From an uncultured Sutterellaceae bacterium (GTDB lineage Bacteria > Pseudomonadota > Gammaproteobacteria > Burkholderiales > Burkholderiaceae_F): a stretch of 10,336 bases of DNA. Position numbers and translations under genes: made by a program. The DNA is taken from positions 1 through 10,336 of the forward strand of contig CAMYAA010000011.1 of assembly GCA_947253615.1 (NCBI GenBank). The letters run 5' to 3'. Below, in pieces: positions 1 to 4,970 of the stretch. Position 1 is the first letter of the stretch; each line of letters begins with the position of its first letter. The notes under the pieces are model-generated. The model saw nothing but the letters and a program-made list of their open reading frames with translations, was not told where the DNA came from and did no database searches.

Positions 1-728
1 ACGACTGGTTGATGCAAGAATACCCCGCTGCTGATTATTTATTAGCCACCGGTACCCAATCACGCATTCCTGATATTCCTGGGATTGATAGTCCTAACGT
101 CTTCACTTTTGAGGACTTACTCAGCTCGACGTGGAGTCGACGTCGCCATATTGCCATTATTGGGACGAGTAGCTTAGCTTTAGACCTGGCCCGCTTTTTC
201 TGTTCTAAAAAATCACATAACCAGGAAGAATGGTTAAACGCTTGGGGGATTAATAATCCCAAAGAACATCGTGGTGGTGTGCTTGGCGTCATTCCTGAAC
301 TCTATACTTCGTACCGAAGTATTTATTTAATTTTGACAAGCTCTTTTTCAGAGCTTGAAACTTCACTAACCAATTCCAAACGATATTACGAATTAGACTG
401 GTTACGTATGAATGGCGTTCGAACCTTTTCCAACGTCACCATTGAGCATATCGACAATAACCACATCCGTATGATCCAACGATCAACGGATGATAAGTCA
501 GACAAAATTCAAACTTATCCAACCGTCATTCCGGAAGGGTTTGAAATCCCCGATGAATTAATCGTGGTCATCGCGGAGGGTTTAGAACCTCGTACAGAGC
601 TCATAGAGGCCCTCAGTGAGCACGATATCCCATTCACGAGTGTTGGCTCAGTCAAGCAAGAGAATCGTCTCTGGGGCGCTAGTTTGGCCGCTTATGACGG
701 TTACATGACAGCGTTAAAAATTGGGTAA
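1..728 (+). CDS. fadH: FadH-like 2,4-dienoyl-CoA reductase / old yellow enzyme-type oxidoreductase, C-terminal part (5' end outside window)
   Basis: The reading frame is open from the first base (…D-W-L-M-Q-E-Y at positions 3-23), so the Met codons at 9 and 12 are internal and the gene starts upstream. The visible 240 or so residues match in order the FAD/NAD(P)-binding C-terminal half of E. coli FadH: an L-A-T-G-T motif with a downstream I-P-G-I, a Rossmann strand (I-A-I-I-G at about 150-164), a W-G-I segment near 241-250, and a terminal V-V-I-A-E-G-L-E-P-R block followed by the tail alpha helix. FadH reduces 2,4-dienoyl-CoA with NADPH through FAD, FMN and a 4Fe-4S cluster. The N-terminal barrel and the cluster cysteines are not in view, so another member of this flavoprotein family is possible. 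The NADPH-binding glycine motif is degenerate (G-T-S-S-L-A at 162-179). The gene ends 17 bp before the first origin repeat, with no hairpin terminator seen. Confidence 0.72.
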   Translation, partial: DWLMQEYPAADYLLATGTQSRIPDIPGIDSPNVFTFEDLLSSTWSRRRHIAIIGTSSLALDLARFFCSKKSHNQEEWLNAWGINNPKEHRGGVLGVIPELYTSYRSIYLILTSSFSELETSLTNSKRYYELDWLRMNGVRTFSNVTIEHIDNNHIRMIQRSTDDKSDKIQTYPTVIPEGFEIPDELIVVIAEGLEPRTELIEALSEHDIPFTSVGSVKQENRLWGASLAAYDGYMTALKIG

Positions 729-745
729 TGAACCTCTAACTCTAG

Positions 746-776
746 TTACCCACAAGTTACACACAGGTTACTCACA
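746..776 (+). repeat. Three tandem 11-bp DnaA-box-like repeats (TTACNCACA)
   Basis: TTACCCACA (746-754), TTACACACA (757-765) and TTACTCACA (768-776) are direct repeats with an exact 11-bp period, each preceded by G. Each differs from the DnaA consensus TTATNCACA only by C at the fourth base, so they look like a phased array of lower-affinity DnaA sites on the far side of the AT-rich element. An 11-bp period would place the sites on about the same face of the helix. Confidence 0.75.
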
Positions 777-780
777 ACAC

Positions 781-907
781 TATTAAAAAGAAAGGAAGAA
801 CTCTTATGGACTTTTTTAATCAAAAGGGTATTTTTTCTTTATTTTTTCACTTCATGACATACAAGTAATTACTATTAGTTTTTTACTATAGTAGTAGTTA
901 ATAGTAG
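781..907. other. AT-rich DNA unwinding element with DnaA-trio repeats
   Basis: Positions 781-900 contain only 27 G/C in 120 bases (hand count), with long T runs such as 831-847. The right end carries TAG trimers at 889-891, 892-894, 895-897, 902-904 and 905-907. Read on the minus strand from the exact DnaA box at 929-921, the order is TTATCCACA, a 13-base spacer, then CTACTATTAACTACTACTA. This is the same order and polarity as the box-spacer-trio arrangement described for B. subtilis, where DnaA loads onto single strands at 3'-GAT-5' repeats. Function as the melting site is inferred from this layout. Confidence 0.78.
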
Positions 908-920
908 GGAAATGAAAAAT

Positions 921-929
921 TGTGGATAA
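921..929 (-). promoter_or_regulatory. DnaA box, exact TTATCCACA
   Basis: This is a perfect consensus site on the minus strand, 13 bp from the last TAG trimer, so it is the box best placed to direct DnaA onto the unwinding element. It also forms one arm of a small inverted repeat (TGTGG, ATAA, CCACA; 921-934). Confidence 0.87.
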
Positions 930-940
930 CCACAGTCGTC

Positions 941-962
941 TTTAGTTAGACTAAACAACTAA
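941..962. promoter_or_regulatory. Overlapping small palindromes between DnaA boxes, possible protein-binding site
   Basis: TTTAGTTAGACTAAA (941-955) is a perfect 6-bp inverted repeat around TAG. It overlaps a second inverted repeat, TTAGTT (942-947) with AACTAA (957-962). The site lies between the exact DnaA boxes at 921 and 965 and is not itself DnaA-box-like. An origin-binding regulator is possible, but AT-rich DNA yields short palindromes by chance. Confidence 0.3.
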
Positions 963-964
963 GT

Positions 965-973
965 TGTGAATAA
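965..973 (-). promoter_or_regulatory. DnaA box, exact TTATTCACA
   Basis: The plus strand reads TGTGAATAA, a perfect TTATNCACA site on the minus strand, in the same orientation as the box at 921 and with its start 44 bp further right (roughly four helical turns). Confidence 0.84.
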
Positions 974-1019
974 CCTGAGGAAGACTTTGTGGGAAGCTTG
1001 TTAAAGATTCTGGACCACT

Positions 1020-1028
1020 TGTGCATAT
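1020..1028 (-). promoter_or_regulatory. DnaA box-like site (one mismatch)
   Basis: The plus strand reads TGTGCATAT, i.e. ATATGCACA on the minus strand, which differs from TTATNCACA only at the first base. It is a possible weaker DnaA site between the left-pointing and right-pointing exact boxes. Confidence 0.5.
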
Positions 1029-1057
1029 CTTTTAGACCGCAACGCTAAACAAAAAAG

Positions 1058-1066
1058 TTATTCACA
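1058..1066 (+). promoter_or_regulatory. DnaA box, exact TTATTCACA
   Basis: This is a perfect consensus site on the plus strand, opposite in orientation to the boxes at 921 and 965. Confidence 0.84.
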
Positions 1067-1088
1067 TATCAAGAAAGAAGCGCACTAG

Positions 1089-1097
1089 TTATCCACA
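1089..1097 (+). promoter_or_regulatory. DnaA box, exact TTATCCACA, next to the crp-like gene
   Basis: This is a perfect consensus site on the plus strand. It ends 37 bp before the ATG of the downstream Crp/Fnr-like gene, so it may lie within or beside that gene's promoter, and DnaA could also influence transcription there (inference). A partial copy, TTATCC, follows at 1101-1106. Confidence 0.85.
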
Positions 1098-1134
1098 AAA
1101 TTATCCTTAAAAAGATAAACAAAAATGTTAAATC

Positions 1135-1872
1135 ATGACAAAAATTCAACCTTGGTATAGCCCCCGTTTGTCCCAATCCATGATGGGGGTCCTTAACGCT
1201 CTTGGACATACGGTTTATCGCAAGCGTGGAGACGAGATTTATAGCTCTCCAGGCTTTTTTGACAAACTGATGTTTGTACGCCAAGGAGTCGTGGCTAAAG
1301 CTTTGCTTGATCCTATTCGTGAAGAACCGTTGTTACTCAGTTTGAGTAGTAAGGGAGCTTTATGTGGAGGGTTTGAAAACTTATACGTTCGTGATCGTTT
1401 ATCGCGACGCCATTATTGTTTGACCAATACAGAACTGTTGGTTGTGAATAAAGAATTGTTATTGCGTATTGCGGACCAGAATCCGGAATGGCATCGTGAA
1501 CTTTCGAATTATTCATCCGTGGCGGCGCTTTGTGACCGTTTAGGGGTTTTGGCCAATCATAGTGGGACGGTTGCTCAACGTTTAGGCGCATTACTGCTTT
1601 TGTTACTCAATGATGAACGGCCGGAACAACTCATTCATCTGAAAAATCCTAGTGTAGAATGGGTGGAACTTCCGTTTATTTTAGGAGCGCGTTCCGTCTC
1701 TTATGTCATTGATACTGACGTGTCTACGGTCAATCAAGTGATTAAAGACTGGGTCGGAGCCTCGGATATTCGATATCGTGCTCATAAATTATGGATTCGA
1801 CGTAAAACGTTTTATGAATATTGGGTTTGGATCAATCAATTAATTGAACAAACGCATGATGCATCACGATAG
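1135..1872 (+). CDS. Crp/Fnr-family transcriptional regulator (divergent)
   Basis: The 245-residue protein has the Crp/Fnr plan. Residues ~25-120 resemble a cyclic-nucleotide-type beta barrel (R-R-G-D-E-I near 29-35, F-V-R-Q-G-V-V near 47-53). Residues ~125-160 would be the long dimer helix, and residues ~177-223 align with the Crp winged helix, including V-S-T-V-N-Q-V-I-K-D-W where Crp has its recognition helix. The cAMP-contact signature of true Crp (G-E then R-S/T-A) is not seen, nor is the Fnr cysteine cluster, so the ligand is unknown and may be absent. The ATG at 1135 has no clear Shine-Dalgarno, and an ATG at 1125 is out of frame and soon stops. The gene begins 37 bp after the last DnaA box and precedes dolP by 22 bp. 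A DNA-binding role is inferred from family resemblance. Confidence 0.75.
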   Translation: MTKIQPWYSPRLSQSMMGVLNALGHTVYRKRGDEIYSSPGFFDKLMFVRQGVVAKALLDPIREEPLLLSLSSKGALCGGFENLYVRDRLSRRHYCLTNTELLVVNKELLLRIADQNPEWHRELSNYSSVAALCDRLGVLANHSGTVAQRLGALLLLLLNDERPEQLIHLKNPSVEWVELPFILGARSVSYVIDTDVSTVNQVIKDWVGASDIRYRAHKLWIRRKTFYEYWVWINQLIEQTHDASR

Positions 1873-1894
1873 TTTTCTTGGGGAGAGAAAAGGG

Positions 1895-2530
1895 ATGAAT
1901 TACCTGAAAAAAGGGGTGTTGGCTGCTGTAATGCTATCAACGGTTGTTTTCACGACGGGCTGTGCTCCAATCATTGTGGGAGGCGCTGCTTTAACAACCG
2001 CGAATATTGCAGCGGATCGTCGTACTTCCGGACGCATTGTCACTGACGAAGTCTTAGAAAAAGAAGTGATGTATGACCTTTCACGTGAAAAGTTTCAAAA
2101 TTCACACATTACCGTGACAGCTTATAACGGTAAGGTTCTTTTGACGGGTGAAATTGCTTCGGAACAGGATAAAGATACGGCCCAACGTATCGCTAAGGCA
2201 CAACCCGACTTACGTTATGTTCAAAACGAATTGGCCGTTATGGCTCCGAGTTCAGCCTCGGAACGTCTTGATGACGTGGTCCTAGCCACTAAGGTTCGTA
2301 GTATTTTATTAACTACGAAAGATATTCCGTTCAAGCAGATCAAGGTTGTGACGGAACGTGGCAATGTGTATTTACTAGGTTTGGTAACGCCGCTTGAAGC
2401 TAAGAAAATTGCGGAAGTGACTGCCAGTATTTCGGGGGTAAAGAACGTGGTTCTTTGCTTTACCGTAGAGTCCGCGCAAGAAATTCGCGATCGATTTGCC
2501 GATTATGATGTCAAACCGGTGGTGAAATAA
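1895..2530 (+). CDS. dolP: Dual BON-domain outer-membrane lipoprotein, DolP/YraP family
   Basis: I chose the ATG at 1895 because GGGGAGAG (1880-1887) sits just upstream and the protein then starts with a lipoprotein signal (K-K, hydrophobic core, T-T-G-C with lipidated Cys at residue 23). An in-frame ATG at 1844 would place 17 polar residues before the signal. The -3 position of the lipobox is Thr rather than the usual Leu. Two BON domains follow (about 48-115 and 124-192), with I-T-V-T-A-Y-N-G-K-V-L-L-T-G and G-N-V-Y-L-L-G-L-V-T motifs that match E. coli DolP closely. Length is 211 residues against about 190 in E. coli, owing to a short charged C-terminal tail. DolP lies on the inner face of the outer membrane, binds anionic phospholipid at division sites and supports envelope integrity and NlpD-dependent amidase activation. 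A bidirectional terminator follows. Confidence 0.9.
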   Translation: MNYLKKGVLAAVMLSTVVFTTGCAPIIVGGAALTTANIAADRRTSGRIVTDEVLEKEVMYDLSREKFQNSHITVTAYNGKVLLTGEIASEQDKDTAQRIAKAQPDLRYVQNELAVMAPSSASERLDDVVLATKVRSILLTTKDIPFKQIKVVTERGNVYLLGLVTPLEAKKIAEVTASISGVKNVVLCFTVESAQEIRDRFADYDVKPVVK

Positions 2531-2546
2531 TCGATCATATCGTTTT

Positions 2547-2601
2547 AAAAAAAAGGCGAATTGTCCAAGGGTTTAACCAGGATAATTCGCCTTTTCTTTT
2601 T
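2547..2601. terminator. Strong bidirectional rho-independent terminator
   Basis: AAAAGGCGAATTGTCC (2551-2566) pairs with GGATAATTCGCCTTTT (2580-2595), a 16-bp stem with one G-T type mismatch and a 13-base loop. A tracts precede it and T tracts follow it, so it can end transcription from dolP (plus) and menA (minus), which converge here. Confidence 0.93.
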
Positions 2602-2614
2602 CTGGAGTGAATGG

Positions 2615-3529
2615 TTATTCCATCCCAATGGCTATTAACATCCCTAGGGAGAATAACACGGAAAAAATTAACTCCAACTTTACGCATTTGAAGAGAACGC
2701 CATTGAGTTCATAGTGTTGGTACTTCACGACGTCCTTTGAGATTTGAAGACCGATCGGAAGAGAGACGAACACTAGTAGCGTGGGCCAAAGCGTTATCGT
2801 ATTGGCAATCATGATCAAGACCAAAATGAATGGACTGAAGATCATGGAGCGTAATAAGAATAGAAAAATCGGCTTTTGAAAAAAGACAGCCATCGTAATA
2901 CGTTGGATGCTTTCGTCATGATCTCTATCTCGCCAGTTATTGATGGCTAAAACAGCAGAGGCAATCGAACCAAGGGCAATGCCTAAAATCACAGAATTGA
3001 TACTAATACTCTGCGTTTGGAGGTAATACGTCCCTACAACGGCAGTTAAGCCAAAGAATATTAAGACGGTAATTTCACCAAACGGGGTGTACGCGATAGG
3101 TTTAGGACCGCCCATATAGGTATAAGCCGCGATGATGGAAGCTACGCCAATCGCTAAGAATACCCAGCCACCAAAATACACTAATAAAAGTGTGTTTAGT
3201 AGGGCTAACAGAATGCAGCCTCGGATTGCCCATCGAGCAGCAGTAATTGAAATCCAACCATTAGTTGTGGCACGAGGTAGGCCTTTTCGATTGCCTGTCT
3301 CGGCTTTACGTTCGGTATAGCCCAAATCATTTTCCATATTGGTAATGATTTGCATAAAAAGCGCTATGGTTAACGTAAAGAACGCAATGACTGGATCAAA
3401 ATGATGACTCTCAAATACCGCAAGCGTTAAAGATGCCAAAACGGGGGCAATCGCTACCCCCCAAGTTTTTGGACGGATAAACGCTAACCAGGCCGTTAAA
3501 CGAGAGACCTTGATGGCGTTTTCGCTCAT
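2615..3529 (-). CDS. menA: MenA-like 1,4-dihydroxy-2-naphthoate polyprenyltransferase (UbiA superfamily)
   Basis: This 304-residue polytopic membrane protein aligns along its length with E. coli MenA: W-L-x-x-x-R-P-K-T near the N-terminus (14-22), N-M-E-N-D (64-68), a central I-A-A-Y-T-Y segment, F-G-E-I-T-V-L-I-F-F-G (150-160), and A-I-N-N-W-R-D-R-D-H-D (195-205). MenA transfers a polyprenyl chain from the diphosphate to DHNA in the inner membrane, making demethylmenaquinone. The second Asp-rich motif is intact. The first is altered: the usual N-D-x-x-D is N67-D68-L-G-Y71, and the later Asp is Glu77. The start ATG (3529-3527) overlaps the stop of the preceding gene in TAATG, indicating translational coupling. 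The gene is last in the minus-strand operon and ends at the shared terminator. A different UbiA-family prenyltransferase is the main alternative. Confidence 0.87.
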   Translation of the reverse strand: MSENAIKVSRLTAWLAFIRPKTWGVAIAPVLASLTLAVFESHHFDPVIAFFTLTIALFMQIITNMENDLGYTERKAETGNRKGLPRATTNGWISITAARWAIRGCILLALLNTLLLVYFGGWVFLAIGVASIIAAYTYMGGPKPIAYTPFGEITVLIFFGLTAVVGTYYLQTQSISINSVILGIALGSIASAVLAINNWRDRDHDESIQRITMAVFFQKPIFLFLLRSMIFSPFILVLIMIANTITLWPTLLVFVSLPIGLQISKDVVKYQHYELNGVLFKCVKLELIFSVLFSLGMLIAIGME

Positions 3530-3840
3530 TACAAAACCACTTTAACAAAAGGATGTTTGGTCAATTCCATATAAAGGGCATCAAGCTCTTCTTTACTCTT
3601 GGCAATGACCGTTACCGTTAAAGAGGTGTATTTTTTACTCGTGGAGTAATCAATGGTGTTCTTGGAATCGTCAAAATCTGGGTAGTGTTTACGAACAACG
3701 TTACATAACGTCGCTACATAGTCATCACGCGTTAAGCCCATGATTTTAATAGGAAATTCCATGGGAAATTTCATGATTTCTTCAGTGGCTTCAGAGCAAG
3801 TACAGGTGGGGTTCTCTTGTTTTTTATCTTCGTTACTCAC
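3529..3840 (-). CDS. ybeD: YbeD/DUF493 (UPF0250) family small protein
   Basis: The 103-residue protein matches the DUF493 family: F-P-M-E-F-P-I-K-I-M-G (25-35), a central Y-x-S-L-T-V-T-V strand (71-78) and a final V-x-x-V-L; E. coli YbeD has the same layout. The fold is ferredoxin-like; its molecular role is not established, though it is widely kept beside dacA and lipB. I prefer GTG at 3840 because AGAAGG (3852-3847) lies six bases upstream and the protein then begins M-S-N-E-D; a longer TTG-initiated version from 3876 would overlap the preceding gene and add a hydrophobic non-conserved stretch. The N-terminus has two extra Cys (C13, C15), a small addition to the usual length. The upstream PBP5-like gene stops 10 bases before this start. 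Confidence 0.88.
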   Translation of the reverse strand: MSNEDKKQENPTCTCSEATEEIMKFPMEFPIKIMGLTRDDYVATLCNVVRKHYPDFDDSKNTIDYSTSKKYTSLTVTVIAKSKEELDALYMELTKHPFVKVVL

Positions 3841-3850
3841 AATGCACCTT

Positions 3851-4912
3851 CTAAAAAATGAGTTTAAAAGTATCAATTAATTGGCGTAAATCGCCCCCTC
3901 TTTCAATGGTTTGACCCGCATAAAGAGGCGTTTGATTGAGTAGTTTGTGGTCATAATAAATGAGCAAACTACCAATGTATTCTCCCTGCTCAATAGGCGC
4001 AAGAATAGGCGACATTTGTTTGAACTCTATTGTAAGTTTATCTTTCCCTTCGGTAATGAAATCTTCCTTAGGAACGGTAATCCAAATGTCATTATGGGTC
4101 ACAACCGGGACACTATCCTCTTGCCCCATATAGAGTTGGCTATGGGTAATCGTTTGACCTGAATGATACAGTTTAAAGGTTTCATAGTCATAGACAGCCT
4201 TTTGAATCGACTGTTTAACGACTGATTGAAACGCTTGCTTTCCTTCGTCTTCATGAAGAATCAGTAACGAATTGCCCGATGCTCGGAGTTTGGGCTGAAT
4301 CCAAAACAACCCAGCCCAATGACCTTGAGATTTTTCGACAGGCGTCATCCAACCTGTGATGTTTGAGAGTTGTCCTAAGAAGGGGAGTTTTTCTTGAGAA
4401 CTCAAACGCTCTTTAAGATTATTTATCGGGCTCAATAACGCTGGAGCACGCACAACAATTTGGCTCAGTAACTTACTTTGATCCGTCAGAGTCGTCTGTT
4501 GGGGAGAAGTCAACGTCGTGTGTTTCATCCCTAGGGTCTGAAGGGTTTCTGTGAGTGGAGTATCGAATTGTTCTTTGGACCAGCCTAACTTTTTAGCGAG
4601 TGCGAGAAGCGCATCATCATTATGATTGTTGACGGCCTCAACGACTTTACGAAGATAAGGTTGTGTATCGAGCTTGGAGGCCTTCGTAAAGATGGGCGCA
4701 TTTTGAGATTCCAGTGCCTCATAAAGGACGTAGCCACTCAACAGGGAGAGATAGGGATGCGCCGGGATGACTTTCTCATTATCTTGAGCAAAGAGAACCT
4801 GATGGCTTTGTTGGTCAATTAAGAGAATCTCTTGAGCAACACTTGGTTTGCTTATAATGAGAGAGCACAATAAAGCCCCTAAAACCGCTTTCAGGGCGTT
4901 TATCTTTTTCAT
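3851..4912 (-). CDS. PBP5-like protein (D,D-carboxypeptidase fold), predicted catalytically inactive
   Basis: The 353-residue protein has a signal peptide (1-26, cleavage near S-V-A|Q) and aligns with class C PBP5/DacA end to end: L-I-D-x-x-S-x-x-V-L (31-40) before the active site, a peptidase-like middle, and the C-terminal PBP5 beta domain with I-W-I-T-V-P followed by a hydrophobic tail (D-T-F-K-L-I-F) where PBP5 has its amphipathic anchor. Active PBP5 removes the terminal D-Ala of peptidoglycan pentapeptides. Here S-x-x-K is replaced by H52-P-Y-L55, S-G-N by N96-H97-N98, and K-T-G by M189-T-P191, so neither serine acylation nor penicillin binding in the usual way is expected. There is no frameshift and the reading frame is full length, which argues for a retained non-enzymatic role rather than recent decay. 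It heads the operon with ybeD and menA. The ATG at 4912 has no clear Shine-Dalgarno. Confidence 0.82.
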   Translation of the reverse strand: MKKINALKAVLGALLCSLIISKPSVAQEILLIDQQSHQVLFAQDNEKVIPAHPYLSLLSGYVLYEALESQNAPIFTKASKLDTQPYLRKVVEAVNNHNDDALLALAKKLGWSKEQFDTPLTETLQTLGMKHTTLTSPQQTTLTDQSKLLSQIVVRAPALLSPINNLKERLSSQEKLPFLGQLSNITGWMTPVEKSQGHWAGLFWIQPKLRASGNSLLILHEDEGKQAFQSVVKQSIQKAVYDYETFKLYHSGQTITHSQLYMGQEDSVPVVTHNDIWITVPKEDFITEGKDKLTIEFKQMSPILAPIEQGEYIGSLLIYYDHKLLNQTPLYAGQTIERGGDLRQLIDTFKLIF

Positions 4913-4970
4913 AAAAGTACGAATTTATTGAGTAAAAGCTATTTTAACGTTTTGCGATTCTTGTTGACCG
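4913..4970. promoter_or_regulatory. Divergent intergenic region between the dacA-like and birA operons
   Basis: These 58 bp separate two operons that start in opposite directions, so both promoters should lie here or extend into the coding ends. The stretch is AT-rich in the middle, but I could not find a well-spaced -35/-10 pair on either strand, nor a BirA-type palindrome. Neither adjacent start codon has a good Shine-Dalgarno. Confidence 0.45.

Larger units (their letters stand above)
729..1134. other. oriC: Probable chromosomal replication origin (oriC)
   Basis: This 406-bp gap has no credible gene. From left to right it holds three tandem TTACNCACA repeats (746-776), a strongly AT-rich block (781-900, 27 G/C in 120 bases by hand count), TAG-trimer repeats (889-907), and a DnaA-box cluster (921-1097). 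That cluster has four exact TTATNCACA boxes and one single-mismatch box. Boxes at 921, 965 and 1020 lie on the minus strand and point towards the AT-rich block; boxes at 1058 and 1089 lie on the plus strand and point away. Plus-strand G/C counts change from 153 G/166 C in 1-720 to 176 G/133 C in 1141-1860, as expected where leading strands diverge. Many exact DnaA boxes, an unwinding element and a skew change together are the classic signature of a bacterial oriC. No dnaA gene is in the window; a plasmid or secondary-replicon origin is less likely because no rep gene is seen and the neighbours are housekeeping genes. Confidence 0.88.

Noticed and set aside
9..728. Start of the fadH-like gene at the TTG/ATG codons at 9-14
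   Set aside because: The frame is open to the window edge and the sequence begins in the middle of a conserved FAD-binding region, so these are internal codons.
746..776. Tandem repeats as a CRISPR array or plasmid iterons
   Set aside because: Units are 11 bp with no spacers, match the DnaA-box consensus at all but one base, and no rep or cas gene is present.
988..996. Further DnaA box at TGTGGGAAG
   Set aside because: It has three mismatches to TTATNCACA, too weak to call.
1069..1284. Minus-strand 71-codon frame across the origin and the crp-like gene
   Set aside because: It overlaps exact DnaA boxes and the better-supported gene, and its product resembles no family.
1844..1894. Longer form of the DolP-like protein starting at ATG 1844
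   Set aside because: It would overlap the crp-like gene and put 17 polar residues before the lipoprotein signal; ATG 1895 has a strong Shine-Dalgarno.
3841..3876. Longer form of the YbeD-like protein from TTG 3876
   Set aside because: It overlaps the PBP5-like gene and adds non-family residues; GTG 3840 has AGAAGG at the correct distance.
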